In this document: positions 12,740 to 24,739 of the stretch, one piece after another
Layout of the letters: the number at the start of each line of letters is the position of its first letter
How positions within the stretch are numbered: position 1 is the first letter of the stretch
Source of the DNA: Bubalus kerabau
Lineage: Eukaryota; Chordata; Mammalia; Artiodactyla; Bovidae
Direction of reading: 5' to 3'
Assembly: GCF_029407905.1 (NCBI RefSeq)
Contig: NC_073627.1
Coordinates: forward strand, 50,089,001-50,153,000
DNA length: 64,000 nt
Notes under the pieces: generated by a model
What the model was told of the DNA's origin: nothing
Databases searched by the model: none
Seen by the model: the letters and a program-made list of their open reading frames with translations, nothing else
Position numbers and translations under genes: made by a program

Positions 12740-12871
12740 ATTTATTCATTCGGCTGCACCAGGTCTTTTAGTTGCAGCGTGTGGGATCTGGTTTCCTGAC
12801 CAGGAATTGAACCCAGGCCCCCTGCATTGGGAGCGTGGCATCTTAGCCAGTTGGACCACCAGGGAAGTCCC
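12740..12871 (-). mobile_element. CHR-type SINE fragment
   Basis: Reverse-oriented copy. It begins with an A/T-rich tail ('atttatttattcattcggctgc') and ends at the head complement 'ttggaccaccagggaagtccc'. Confidence 0.8.
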
Positions 12872-13144
12872 AATAATGGAGGGACTTTCTTTATCTGGGT
12901 ATCCTCCTAAATTCTTGGTTCCTCCTAAATTCTTTCTCCTTTTCTGTTCTTGGCTCAAGGGAACACAAGGAAAGCTTGGTTTCTTTCCCATTCCATTCTT
13001 GTTCTAGGACAGATGACCCCCACTTCTTTCCTGCATTCAACCCTGGGTCTTTGCATGTGGCATGGCTGCAAGGTGGCCAGCAGTTTCTGTCTCTCTGTGG
13101 TCACCTTCGAGATGTGTCCTGGAGGTGGCAGGGTGGAAAGAAAA

Positions 13145-13560
13145 TAGATTTTAGGGTCAGATGAATCTCAGTCCAAATCGTGGCACTGCCACTGAATAGG
13201 TGTGTGGCCTTGAGATTATCAACGGTTTCTGTTCTGCTTTCTGATCGTCATTGCCTGGGGAATCATCACACCCCTGCTCCGGGTTATGGTGGCTGTTATA
13301 TGGTTAACATCCATATAAGGATGTTATATGTAAGGAGAAGGAAATGGCAATCCACTCCAGTACTATAGCCTGGAAAATCCCATGGACCGAGGAGCCTGGT
13401 AGGCTACAATCTATGGGGTCTCAAAGAGTCGGACACGACTGAGCAACTTCACTCACTTCACTATATTGTTAAAGATGTCTTGTGTGTATAGGGCAGCTTG
13501 CCCAGTCCCTGGCACATAGTAAATGTTCACTATGCGGAAGCTATACTTCTGTTGCAGCCT
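13145..13560. repeat. MIR remnant split by a Bov-tA SINE
   Basis: MIR-like core at 13,150-13,230 ('aatcgtggcactgccactga') and MIR-like tail at 13,497-13,530 ('agtccctggcacatagtaaa') are separated by a plus-strand Bov-tA tail fragment at about 13,329-13,462 that ends 'gtcggacacgactgagcaac'. Confidence 0.65.
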
Positions 13561-13562
13561 TC

Positions 13563-14003
13563 TGCACATTCAATGCTGGACTCTTTCTTTATGCCCAAGG
13601 ATGTATACAGGGGACTAAAGTCACTCAGCCCAGCCGAAGGAGGCCCTGCAATGGGACATGGAATCCTGGCTTCCTCTTCCTTCTTGGGGCCAGGCCTGCG
13701 GTCGCCCTGGAAGAACTGGCATGAAGTCTGTAGCTTCTGGAGGTGCTAACCACTGAGAGCAGGATGGTTCTCATCTACAAGCCCCGGCTAGCAGGTGTGA
13801 AGGTTCCATCTTTCCTCTTGGGTTTGCAATTCTCCCCCCAGGTCTCAGTCACTGTCTCTGGTGTACCACTTCCCTCTAGGGTTCAACCCACTTCTTTTCT
13901 CCCCCACCTCCCTCCGCTTTCCTCCGTGATGACACCACTGAGGAAGAGAAAGCTGTGCAGAGCTCCTCGCTGTCAGCTAACTTTAGTTTCCCTCTCGGCA
14001 CCA
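13563..14003. other. CCL4 upstream flank
   Basis: Non-repetitive sequence running into the CCL4 promoter. No exon was recognised. The overlapping frames on both strands (13,482-14,109) lack domains and are shadows of GC-rich flank. Confidence 0.5.
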
Positions 14004-14082
14004 TGACATCATCTGTACCCTGGAAATTCCACTCGCCCGCCAATGCCCTCACTTCTGTCCCAGCCCTCAGAGTTCCTATAAA
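14004..14082 (+). promoter_or_regulatory. CCL4: CCL4 core promoter
   Basis: A CRE/ATF-like site (tgacatca, 14,004-14,011), an NF-kB-like site (ggaaattcc, 14,022-14,030) and a TATA box (tataaa, 14,077-14,082) lie in order upstream of the start codon at 14,184. Transcription would begin near 14,105. CRE-like and NF-kB elements are known controllers of inducible MIP-1 beta expression. Their use here is inferred from position and sequence. Confidence 0.75.
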
Positions 14083-14183
14083 GAGGGGTTCCCAGCTCAG
14101 GATCAGCACAGGGCACAGAAGGGTTCTGAAGCTTCTGGGTGCTGCAGTCCAAGCTCCGGGTGAATCTCTCCTCTGCCAAGACC

Positions 14184-15361
14184 ATGAAGCTCTGCATGAC
14201 TGTCCTGTCCCTCCTTGTGCTCATGGCTGCCTTCTGTTCTCCGGCGCTCTCAGCACCAAGTAAGTCCATCCTTCCCCCAGCCCCCGAGTCAGGATGTAGA
14301 GAGAACTGATTTTTCTAGTTGGTGCTGGTCCAACAGTAGCATTCGGGGATGGGGCAAAAAGGAGCCAGGGAGATCTCTAAGTAGCCTGCTGTTAAATGCA
14401 GAGCCTAGTAAACACTCAGTAATATTCAAGTTCCTGTTTTCATAAGAAAGACCGACTCATAGGCTGGCTTAAGCAAGTCCCTGTCTCTCTGAGTGCCTTA
14501 GTTTCTCCATCTGTAAAATGAAAGGAGTTAAAGACATGTGATCTGAGACCCAATCCAGCCTCAACCTTGTAGAATTCTTTCATCTCTAGGATCCTCTCTT
14601 CAGAATAAGACTCCTACTCTGAGTGGGTGGGCTTGAATATAAGGGACTGCACTGGGGAATCTGGTAGATGTATAGGAATGTCCCTTGAATATCTATGACT
14701 AGAAGCTAAAACGAAGAGCTCCTTGTAGAACTTCAGTCTCACCTCGGCCTTTCTTTCCAGTGGGCTCAGACCCTCCCACGGCCTGCTGCTTCTCTTACAC
14801 TCTGCGGAAGATTCCTCGCAACTTTGTGATTGACTACTTCGAGACCAGCAGCCTCTGCTCCCAGCCAGCTGTGGTGTGAGTATCAAACCTGGGCTTTTCA
14901 GGGAGGCAAGGGTGAGGGCAGGATTAAAGAAGAAGATCTATTTGGGGTTGGGGGGGCAATTAAGCAGTAAAATAAAAAAGATGACAGGAGATGCAGGCTG
15001 TTTCCTTAAAGCATGCTTAGAAAACACATGGAAAAGTCATTGATGGGGACAGCAGGAAATGAATGGGAAGATTACATCCGCATTGATTGCAAAACTCATG
15101 GGTTCCTAATCTAGGCAACCCAAGAGGCCAGAGCTAAACCCCAGGGAGGAAGTTACAAGGAATCAGGTTCCAGCAGCCCCCTACTAGGCTGTGCAACATG
15201 AGCTAAGGATGGGGAATACCCAACACAGGCAAGGCCCCAAGGGATTCTCACCTGGCCACTCTTGGTTCCACAGATTCCAGACCAAAAAGGGCAGGCAGGT
15301 CTGCGCCAACCCCAGTGAGCCCTGGGTCCAGGAGTACATGGATGACCTTGAATTGAACTGA
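14184..15361 (+). CDS. CCL4: C-C motif chemokine 4 (MIP-1 beta), three exons
   Basis: Secreted CC chemokine; the family signals through CCR5 to recruit macrophages, NK and T cells. Coding exons are 14,184-14,259, 14,761-14,875 and 15,274-15,361, with GT/AG introns of phase 1 and phase 2, giving 92 residues, the same length as human CCL4. Residues 1-23 form a hydrophobic signal peptide (MKLCMTVLSLLVLMAAF start) that should be cut before APMGSDPP. The mature part has the adjacent CC pair (TACCFSY), a third Cys in TSSLCSQP and a fourth in RQVCANP. The basic 40s loop reads KKGR, where human CCL4 reads KRSK, so the glycosaminoglycan-binding charge is largely kept. The C-terminus is EYMDDLELN. It is CCL4 rather than CCL3 by the MKLC start, the APMGSDPP N-terminus and the ELN end. 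No break is seen, so it should be functional. Confidence 0.97.
14455..14545. repeat. MIR-like remnant in CCL4 intron 1
   Basis: The 'ccttagtttctccatctgta' MIR-type core lies wholly inside the first intron. Confidence 0.6.
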
Positions 15362-15675
15362 GCTGCTCCGAGCTCCGGGGCAGGTGTTCTGCAGGAGAGA
15401 TCACCTGAACCCAACGCTTCTCAGCGAGATGCACCCTCTCCATGCTCACGACTCCCCTCAGCACACCCTGTTCCTTCTCTTAACTTAATTTTTTTATTCT
15501 GTACTGTGCTATTACTGTATTTGGTATTGTTCCCCGTTATTTATGTTTGTTTTATCAGAGGACACATGTCCCCCATGGGGATGGTCTGCCATCACTGTTC
15601 CTCTGCTACTGTGAATACATGGATAATGCAACTGATTTCAAGTGTTTTTGTAATAAAACTTTTTTTTTAAACATA
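15362..15675 (+). promoter_or_regulatory. CCL4: CCL4 3' UTR and polyadenylation signal
   Basis: AATAAA at 15,652-15,657 sets the likely transcript end near 15,672. A T-rich stretch with 'ttatttat' at 15,537-15,544 resembles the AU-rich destabilising elements of cytokine mRNAs. The instability role is inferred. Confidence 0.8.
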
Positions 15676-15679
15676 GACC

Positions 15680-17361
15680 GTTTCTTTGTGCTTTAATGTG
15701 ATTTGTAGTAAAGGGAATTGCCTGGTATTATGAAGAGGGACAAACTCCAATTTCCAAACACAATGAGAATGAACAATTCCTGAGGATGGAATATGGGGTA
15801 AAATGTCTAAAGATATAAACCTCACTTAATACTTTTAGCAAGGAGGATTTTAACACCCTTATGAAGTAGGGACTATTATTCTCAATTTTACTGATGAGGG
15901 TATAGAGGCTCAAAGGTGAGGTGACTTGTTCAGGCTTGCATGTCTGCTTGGGGAGCACCATGAAAGGATGACTCAAAAAGATCTCTGTGCTGCTGCAGAA
16001 CATCTTGCAGGGAAGTTGTAAATAGAAAGATGAAGTAGTTCAGAGTCAGAAAAATGGGCCTCCGTTCCTCACTAGGATTAAGAAAGTCATCTTGTTGAAG
16101 CAGAAATTGCTAGACAGGATAGGACTCTGAGACCTCGGTTCCTTTTATTTTTTAATTTCAATTTTTTTTTCTTCTAAAGTAAACATCTCACTTCTTTAAC
16201 ATAAAGCTAAACTCTTTGTACCAGTTTCTAGTCATTCAGGGGAAGGCCTCCCTGGTCTGGAGAGTTATAAAACATTCAGACCCAGGACAAGACAATCATT
16301 AACTGCTTATCCAGTTTATCAAGGGAAAAAACCTCCAGGTGGATCATTAGCTCTTAAACATACTTCTGGCCCCTAAATAATGGTCTGGGGTCTTGGAAAA
16401 GAGTCGAGGGATGGCAATGTGTGGGAAGACTGAGAAAGTGGGGCCCAAAAGAAAGCCATAAAAATGACAACCTGGACATTCCAACTTTCAAACTGATTGG
16501 TCAGAAATTACATACATCTGGCCCCAAGCCAACCAAAAATGAACAGATCAATTCTAATAAAATATAAACAGCTATTATTCCCACTTATGGGGAGCTCTTC
16601 ACACCCCATCTCAGTGTCTATGCTGAGAGTTTTGTATTTCTATCCTCTAAAATTTTGCCTTGTGTGAGTGTTTGTGAACTTGTGAAGTTCAATTTTCAGC
16701 TCCGCGAACAAGAACTCAGTTTCCTGTTTCATTGTCTTATTGGACCTCAGTTTTCACACCTGTAAAATGGGAGTGATATTATTCACTTTGAAGGGCTGTT
16801 ATGAGGTGATGTGCAAAGGGCGCATTAGGGGCCCTGGTACCTGGAAGATTCTCTCTTTCCCTCTCTGAGTCTCAGATTTTTCACTTAAAAAGGGCCATGA
16901 TGTCTGTCCTCCCAGGGTCATCAGGCAGATTAAATTAGTGGACCTAGAGCCAAAGCAAATGCAAACTGTTGTCACGAGGACAAAAGAATAAATGTCAGAT
17001 TTGGTTCTGGAGTGTGGTGGGTATAACCCAAGGCCATTTCTCCTTGACAGTCCTTCAATCAAGCATTCCCATGACATGAGTCGGAGAGATCATGGGCTGA
17101 AATAGAATTATATGCACAATTAAGTCTTGATCCATAAGCTGGGAGGAAACTCTCAGACCATCTGGTCCAGTCCTATCATATTATGGAAACTGAGGAACAG
17201 AAAACGAGAAGTGATTTGTCAAGGCCACCCAGAAAGTGTCAAGGCCAGTGCCAAGTCCCAGGTTAGTTCCCTTTTCTGAGCTCTGTGATATGCCACTGTG
17301 GTCCCCCAAAGGACAACTCATTGTATAAGTAGGGTAAAGAGGGGGCTACCTCAAAATTGCT
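15680..17361. other. Intergenic with possible LTR and MIR remnants
   Basis: About 1.7 kb downstream of CCL4. The stretch 16,230-16,725 has LTR-like content ('taataaaatataaacagc' followed by 'ggggagctcttcacacccc'), but I cannot name a family or define ends. A MIR-like core lies at 16,735-16,830. No gene is recognised. Confidence 0.4.
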
Positions 17362-18345
17362 TGTGTTCTTTCTTACTGAACTATGGTTGATTATAGTATT
17401 GTGTTTCATGTGTACAGCGAAGTGATTCAGATTATACATATATATACATATATGTATACATATAATTTGTTGTATATATATACGTGTATATATATATATA
17501 ATTTCTCTTTTCCATTATCGGTTATTACAAGATAATGAACATAATTTCTTGTCTTATATAGTAAATCCTTGTTGTTAAGCTATTTTATATATAGTAGTAT
17601 ATATCTGTTATTTCCATACTCCTAACTTATCCCTCCTCTCTCTTCCCTCGCCTTTTGGTAACCATAAATTTGTTTTCTATGTCTGTGAGTCTGTTTCTAT
17701 TTTATAAATGAGTTCATTTGTATTATTATTTTTTTTTTTAGATTCCACATATATGTGATCACATGGAGTATTTGTCTTTCTCTATCTGACTTCACTTAGT
17801 GTGATAATCTCTAGGTCTATCCATGTTGTTGCAAATGGCAATATTTCATTCTTTTTATGGCTGAATAGTATTCTATTGTATATATGTACCACATCTTCTT
17901 TTTCCATTCAACTGTTGATGGACATTTAGGTTGCTCCCATGTCTTGGCTATTGTAAATAGCCATGGTAGGCTGAATAATGTCCCCCAAGATGTTCACATC
18001 CTAATCTACAGAACCTGTAAATAGTGTTTCTGTGAACCCTGGGGTGTATGTATCTTTTCAGATTAAGCTTTTCGTCTTTTCCAGACATACACCCAGGAGT
18101 GGGATTGCTAGGTCATATGGCAATTCTATTTCTAGTTTTTTGAGAAACCTCCATACTGTATTCCATAGTGTCTGCACTAATTTACATCCCCAATAACAGT
18201 GTAAGAGGGTCCGCTTTTCTCCACATCCTCTGCAGCATTTATTATTTGTAGACCGCATGATGATGGTCATTCTGACCAGTGTGAGGGGATACCTCATTGT
18301 GGTTTTGATTTGCATTTCTTGTTTGAGTGTTCTTAGTGCGATGGA
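17362..18345 (-). mobile_element. L1 3' fragment with an inserted MLT1 scrap
   Basis: Minus-oriented L1 3' UTR and ORF2 C-terminus. The frame 18,058-18,315 carries the CYWGCKLVQTLW and KKLEIELPYDLAIPLLG regions. At 17,961-18,015 the L1 is broken by about 55 bases matching the start of the MLT1 LTR found at 19,498. The scrap is bordered by 'tgtaaatag' on both sides. A (TA)n-rich stretch lies at 17,433-17,502. Confidence 0.85.
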
Positions 18346-18619
18346 AAAGCAGAACTGAGACTGTGTGTCTCTCTGGGGCCAACAGACACAATTCCCTGCC
18401 TTGCCTGCCCTCAGTCACTCCCATCATCCCAGAGTTCCTGTAGAAACCTCCTTCAGATTCTGCAGGGACTGAGAGAAGGATGTTGGGGGCTGAATTGATC
18501 TGGTCTTGCCTTCTAGTTGTAATCTTCCTACATCTGAGCTGTCCGGTATGTAACCATGAGCTGCAAGTGACTATTTAAATGTCAATTAAATGTAATTTCA
18601 ATTAAAAGAAAATTAAAGT

Positions 18620-18900
18620 TCTGGACTTTCCTATGGTGGAGTGGATGGGAATACACCTGCCAATGCAGAAGGCATGGTTTGAGCTCTGGTCCAGGAGGAT
18701 TCCCCATGCCATGGAGCAACTAGGCCAGAGAGCTGCAGCTACTGAAGTCTGCATGCATAGAGCCCATGCTCTGCCACAGAAAAGCCACTGCAATGAGAAG
18801 CCTGCACATTACAACTAGAGAGCAGCCCCCGCTCGTTGAAACTAGAGAAAGCCCTCGCTCGGCAATGACAGCCCAGCACAACCAAAAATAAAAATAACGA
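18620..18900 (+). mobile_element. CHR-type SINE, diverged
   Basis: The plus-oriented head 'ctggactttcctatggtgga' is decayed. Body features match the copies at 10,232 and 26,452, and the tail is 'ccaaaaataaaaataacgaa'. Confidence 0.75.
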
Positions 18901-18957
18901 ATAAAGTTCAGTGCCTCAGTTACAGTTGTTACATTTTTAAAAATTAATTACTCAATT

Positions 18958-19228
18958 TAGTTTTTGGCTGTTCTGGGTCTTCACTGCTGGTGTAGACGTT
19001 CTCCAGTTGCGGTGAGTGGGGTTACTCTGCAGTGGTGGTATGAGGGCTTCTCATTGTGGCGGCTTCTCTTGCTGTGGGCCTTGGGTTCTAAGGAGCGCAG
19101 CCTCAGCAGTTGTGGCTCATGAGGCCAGCTGCTGCACAGCATGTGAAATCCTCTCAGACTAGGAATCGAACCCGTGTCCCCTGCATTGACAAGTGAATTC
19201 TTAACCGCTGGACCACCAGGGAAGTCTG
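18958..19228 (-). mobile_element. CHR-type SINE
   Basis: Reverse-oriented copy ending 'ggaccaccagggaagtctg', adjacent to and facing the plus copy at 18,620. The pair can form an imperfect inverted repeat. Confidence 0.78.
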
Positions 19229-19497
19229 CACTAGTCACATCTCATGAGCTCACCAGCACTTGAGCCGAGTGCCTTATGGCTGCCATGTCGCATGGTAGAG
19301 ATACAGAACATTTCCTTCATCGTAGAAATTTCCACTGGACAGATATTCTCAGGGCCTAAAGAGAATGAAAGGAGAAGTTGGAGTGGCCTGGAAGGAAAGG
19401 ACATGGTCTTTGGCAAAAGATACACAACACTAGTCTGAGGGAAGGGGTTGGGAGAGAGAATCCATGATCCCCAAGCCCAAGACAAGGTCTAGATCAC

Positions 19498-19992
19498 CAT
19501 GGTAGACTGAATAATGGTCCCCAAGCTGTTCCCATCCTAATCCCAGAAGCTGTGAATATTGCCTCACATGGCAAAACGGACTTTGTAGATGTGATCAAGT
19601 TAAAAATTTTGAGATGAGGAGATTATCCTGGGTTATTTGTCTGGACTTTAAATCTAGTCTTATGTGTCCTTATAAAAGGGACAGACGATCTAACCACAGA
19701 AGAGAAGGCAATATGAAAACAAAAGCAAGATACCATGCTGCTGACTTTGAAGATGGATGAAGAGACCATGAGCCAAAGACTACAAAAAGGATACAATTCT
19801 AGAAGGTGGAAAAGGGAATAAAAAGGTTTTTTTCCTAAAACTTCCAAAAGGAGCACAGCCCCCTTGGTTTCAGCTCAGTGAATCAGATTGTGAACTTCTG
19901 ACTTCCAGAAGCTTAAGAGAATAACTGTGTGTTGTTTTAGGACACTAAATGTGTGTGATTTGTTACAGCAGCAGTAGGAAGCTAATACAATC
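19498..19992 (+). mobile_element. MLT1-type (ERVL-MaLR) LTR
   Basis: Starts 'catggtagactgaataatgg', includes the 'ttgagatgaggagattatcctgg' type block and ends 'gttacagcagcagtaggaag'. This order is that of ancient mammalian MLT1 LTRs. No coding content. Confidence 0.82.
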
Positions 19993-20074
19993 ACCGATAT
20001 CAGAGTCATTCACAATGACCCCCCACCCCCACCCCAGCGCAGTGTGGAAGGGAATGAAACATTCTAGAAAGAAC

Positions 20075-20500
20075 CAATGGTTTTCCCAGTAGTCATGTAC
20101 GGATGTGAGAGTTGGAGCATAAAGAAGACAGAACGCCAAAGAATTGATGCTTTCGAACTGTGGTGCTGGAGAAGACTCTTGAGAGTCCCTTGGACTGCAA
20201 GGAGATCAAACCAGTCTATCCTAAAGGAAATCAACCCTGAATATTCATTGGAACGACTGATGCTGAAGTTGAAGCTCCAATACCCTTCACCTGATATGAA
20301 GAGCCATCTCACTGGAAAAGACCCTGATACTGGGAATGATTGAGGGCAAGAAGAGAAGGGGACATTAGAGGATGAGATGGTAGGATGGCATGATTGAATC
20401 ATGAGTCTGAGCAAACTCTGGGAGATAGTGAGGACAGGGAAGCCTGGTGTGCTATAGCCCATGGGGTCGCAAAGAGTCAGACACAACAGAGCGACTGAAC
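20075..20500 (+). mobile_element. BovB 3' end, plus strand
   Basis: The plus frame 20,077-20,343 gives the C-terminal BovB ORF region (GCESWSIKKTERQRIDAFEL, then WCWRRLLRVPWTARRSNQSI). The 3' end follows to 'gtcagacacaacagagcgac'. It is 5'-truncated. Confidence 0.9.
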
Positions 20501-21933
20501 AACATACTTCAAATTTGTTTCAAGTTTGAAGACTGAAAGTGAGACAAATTTCCCCACAGGAGAAACCCAGGGTAAAGTGGACACATTCTAGGGTGAAGAA
20601 CTGTAATGAGGTGAGGCATCTAAAAAAGAAGTGCTGCTTCAGCAGCTGAGTATGAGGGCCAAAGCTTCACCAGTGACTCCACACCCATCACGTTAAGAGG
20701 AGTCTTGATTCTTCTCCAGACTCCGGGGGGCCTCTGGGTGTCTTGCATTCCTAACTGGGAGGAATCCACCCTCTCCTTTGTCTAATAAAGCCCAGAGCAG
20801 AGCCATGGCTCATCACGGGTTCATTATTAGAGAGAAGGCAGGGTTAGGGCCAGGATCCGGATTTCCTCCCTCCCCTTGGAGCCCTTTCCCTGCACCTCCC
20901 TGCCCCTGAGCAAGTTGGAAGGGAGGAGACTCCACTCCACTGAGGCCGGCTCAGCAGGGAAGATGGCAGGAAGCCTGAACACCCTCCTGAAGAAATGCTT
21001 TACCAGGGAATTACAGATGAGAGCACACTCCTCGTGCTGGGGCAACGTGGGACTTCACCTGTTGTGCAATATCAGACTTGTATTTTCCCCCCTCTTTTCA
21101 TACAACTTCCTTTTCTCATCCAGAGGCCAGCGAGTTTGTATCAGCTTTCAAGACTGTCTGGTGGAGGTTTCTCTGGGTTTCTGGGTAGGGGCCAGAACAG
21201 ATGAGGCAGGATGGGGGTGGGGAGCCACTGGATGCCTAGCCTGTGCTTTCTGCTGTCCTGCAGTCCCTGCCCCCTCTCACCCCTGTCTCCCTCTCTAGAC
21301 AGCAGGAAGGCGGTCACCTCCTGTTCTTATTCAGGCAAATTTTGTGTTCCCTCACTACCTCCCCCAGTCCCCAGAATCTTCTATAATCTTCTATGTTCTC
21401 ATGACACAGGCGTTTTCCTCCTAGGAGGCCAGGAGCTGAGCTCGCAGGAGCCAAGGATGTGACTGGAACTGCAGAGGGTGAAAGAAACCACAGCTCTTCC
21501 TGATGACAGGGCCAGCGGCCACAGGGCTGACCTGAGTTTGCATAGTCACTTTTTGCATAGTCACCCTTCACAGACCCAGGAGTCTCGTCACAGCGTTCTG
21601 GGTCCGGTCCGGTCTGGGACTCTGCCCCATTTGACGCAGCCTAAGTGCCTCTGAGCCCAGCAGGCTTCTTGAAAAGGCTGGCAGCCTTCCTGGGTTGTTC
21701 CTTCACCCTGCCAACTCTATCTACAGTCCACCCTCTTCCCGTGCAGGGATGAGACCCTATTGAGGCTATTCTCAGATGTCTCACTTTTCAGCTCACATCT
21801 TTCCTTTATCCTCTCACTAGTGTACATCTTACTTTTCTCTCCCAATATGTGGGAGGAAAGCTAGCTCTTAAGTTATGAATTTTAAAAACACGTCTATCAT
21901 TTATGCCATCAACCCTATGTCTGGTTTCTTTCA
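20501..21933. other. Intergenic, apparently single-copy
   Basis: GC-rich for this window. Frames of 140 residues (20,876-21,298, +) and 70-85 residues on both strands show no domain, no signal peptide and no splice pairing that I trust. No gene is called. Confidence 0.45.
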
Positions 21934-22659
21934 GGGCTTGGCCTTATTCCCATCCTCCCACCTCCACCCAAATCCTATTCTCCCACCAAAGCCCAGATCT
22001 TGAAATAGGAAACCTGTGCTTTCAGAACTAGTGAGTCTGAAGGAAAATCCCCTGAGGAATTCAGCTGACTTGCTTCTCTAAGCTGTGTCCACCCTCCCCC
22101 CAAGGCCAGGGAGTCTAGTTTATAATTGACTGCTTGCAAGACAGAGAAATGGGTGTGAGGATAAGGAAGTAGGGGAGGGAGGGAAGGCACCTTGCAAATT
22201 CCTCCAAATATGATCTGTTCCACACTTAAAGTTATGCAGAAAGGCAGCATTGTTGAGCCTCTCAGCACAGGTGTTGAGAAGATGTCTTTGGCCACATCTG
22301 TGCCATCTGACTTTTAAAATTTCATCATCTCTGACTTAACAAGGTCTCATGCTCTGTTACACAATGCCTTGGTGTTCTTTCTTGGCTCTTCATGAAACAG
22401 GATAAAGATGACAAAGATATAACATGAACAAGATCTGGGGCTGGGAGGCTGAGTGTGCAGTTGGGTGTTTAAAGGATTCGGCAGCATTGGGAAATGACTC
22501 TCTGGAATATGAAATTGCAGGAAAAATAGAATTCCAGGAAATTCAGGAGACTGAACAGAGAAGCTGCTGCAATCTCAAGGTCTCTCGTGTCATCCTGAAA
22601 AAAAAAAAAAAAGAAAAATGAAACACAACTTTGATAGCTGCAAGTACAACAGGTGGATT

Positions 22660-23072
22660 TGTTGCCGGAAAGGCAGACCCCTTTCAGGGCCTGACATTGG
22701 GCTCTTGTCTAACACTCCGAAATGAACTATCTAAGGAGACACCTGCTGACAAAGTGAGAGATTTTTTTGGGCAGAGAGCAGCAGGGTAAGGGACCCAGGA
22801 GAATTTCTCTGCCACATGGCTCGAAGTCTCAGGGTTTATGGTAATTGCGTTAATTTCTGGGTTGTCGCTGGCCAATCACTCTGACTCAAGGTCCTTAGTG
22901 GCATGCGTATCGCTCAGCCAAGATGGATTCCAGTGAGAAGGATTCTGGGAAGTTGGCAGGACATTTGGACTGACATCTCCTCCCTTCCTTTACAGTTCTT
23001 AAATGTTTCCGTTTGGTGGTAACTTGTTAGTTCCACATTCCTCATCAAGACCTCCTCTTTAAGAGAACTCAC
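22660..23072 (-). mobile_element. ERV1-type LTR, truncated
   Basis: Reverse complement of the LTR family at 54,596-55,069 and 60,988-61,433. It begins 'tgttgccggaaaggcag' (the complement of the '..caaca' LTR end) and contains the matching R/U5 'ctgacaaagtgagagat' block. It is absent from the corresponding place in copy Q. An L1 tail replaces its far end. Confidence 0.72.
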
Positions 23073-23185
23073 ACAGAATGGATACAAGTATATGACTGGC
23101 TGAGTCCCTTTGCTGTTCACCTGAAACTACACAGCACTGTTAATCGGCTATAGCCCAACACAAAATAAAAAGTAAAAAAAAAAAT
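23073..23185 (+). mobile_element. L1 3' terminal fragment
   Basis: Text 'ctttgctgttcacctgaaac' to 'caacacaaaataaaaagt' with an A tail. This resembles the end of ruminant L1 and joins directly to the truncated LTR. Confidence 0.7.
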
Positions 23186-23677
23186 CACTTATGTAAATGG
23201 TTACTGTAGTGCCTGGCCAGGGCAGTGGTTTTGGTCAGTGGTTCCCCAAACATGTTTTACAGACTGAGAGTAAGTGAACCAAAACTTGGGTTCATGTAGT
23301 AAAGCGAATCTACAGACACCAGGTTACGGGGAAAGAAAGTGCAGTGTTTAATGTGAGGTGCCATACAAGGACGGGACAACAAGTGCTCAAAAAGTCTGAA
23401 CTCCCTGATGGATATCAGCAAAGCCTTTTAAAAGACAAGGTGAGGAGGGGAGTCCCAGGGGTGGAGTTGTGATCAGCTCATGCACAATTCATTGGTCAAT
23501 GGTGAGGGTGTTACAGAGGTTAATATCAACCCTGAGGCTCCCATAGGCCTGGGGACTATGTGCTCACGGTCTTTAAGTAGCTAATTTATTCCCATTGGTG
23601 GTGATTTTAGCATGTGTAAAGCAACTCAGTAAATGTGCGTCAGATACTATTACCTGTGTACTTTGAAGAGGAGATGG

Positions 23678-23880
23678 GGCTTCCCAGGTGGCGCAGTGGT
23701 AAAGAATCTGCCTGCCAATGCAGGAGACACAGGTTTGATCCCTGGGTTGAGGAGATCCCCAGGAGAAGGAAATAGCAACCTTACTCCAGTATTCTTGCCT
23801 GGGAAATCCCATGGACAGAGGAGCCTGGTGGGCTACAGTCCATGGTGTCGCAAAGAGTCGGACGTGACTAAGCACTCCCT
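23678..23880 (+). mobile_element. Bov-tA SINE, full unit
   Basis: Complete plus-oriented unit from 'gcttcccaggtggcgcagtgg' through 'ggtttgatccctgggt' to 'aaagagtcggacgtgactaa'. Absent from copy Q. Confidence 0.9.
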
Positions 23881-24739
23881 TACTTGGAGAGGAGCTAAAG
23901 CAGAGGATATGGGGGAAGGGTTTGTCTAGGGAAGCCCCCACGGGGTCCTGGCTCAGACACAGGAGGACATCTAGGAATTCCCAAGGTTTCCACTCAGTCT
24001 TCTCCTTTAATTGTTCATTTGTGTCTTACAAAGGCTGCAGACACCTGGTCTTTTCAAATGACAATATGTCATGAGAACTTAGCAAATCCCCAAATTTGTG
24101 ACTGTCACTTGAGTACTAGAAATCCACTTTTTATAGGAACATCATTTTGTTTTGTTTTTCACAAAGAAATCAAATCAGGTAGGTAAAGTGCTTCTCGTTT
24201 TCAGGTTCGTGAACAGCATCTGGGGAGGTTTTCTGGACCCCACCCTCGGAGATTCCACAGCAGTGAGTCTGGGGTGGGTTTGAAGTGTTCACAAGGCATC
24301 ATTTCTTTGAGTCTCATTTCTTCACCTGGGACATGGAGATATTGGCAGAAGCAACCCCACAGGCTTGTGAGCCTTCATTGAGATGATGGGTATAAAGTAT
24401 AAGCTCAGGACCTACCAGACAATCATATGCTTAATAAAGGTCAGGTATTGTTATAATTCTTGGAGAAAGTCCCTCCTTCATAACCTTGCAACATCTGTTA
24501 TTACAATGAGTAGTCAACAAGACATTATAGACCATGATTATCCTTTGCTTCATACTGGGAACTTGACATACTAGAGTAGCAAGCAAATTATATTGTGTTA
24601 TATAATTTCTGCCAATTAAGTTCTTTTACTGGAGTAAGAATTTTTTGCCTCATATCCCCAATTTGGATATATCCCAAGGGGAGTATAGGACTACACAGCT
24701 TGAGATAGTCCATTAAAAATTTAAGGGAGAAGGGATAAA

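Larger units (their letters stand above)
21934..24250 (+). repeat. Segmental duplication, copy P
   Basis: Matches 43,467-45,727 (copy Q) in direct order over several anchor blocks: around 21,960-22,130 with 43,500-43,675; 22,320-22,560 with 44,280-44,500; 23,340-23,600 with 44,640-44,900; 24,020-24,250 with 45,500-45,720. The matches are interrupted by copy-specific SINE, LTR and L1 insertions. At its right edge P runs straight into the left arm of the inverted duplication, whereas Q runs into a retroviral LTR. Confidence 0.8.

Noticed and set aside
13482..14445. Several overlapping frames around CCL4 exon 1
   Set aside because: They are other-frame shadows of the promoter, exon 1 and intron 1, and do not agree with the clear CCL4 splice structure.
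20876..21298. 140-codon plus frame as a gene
   Set aside because: No domain, no signal peptide, no polyadenylation or splice support, and competing frames overlap it on both strands.
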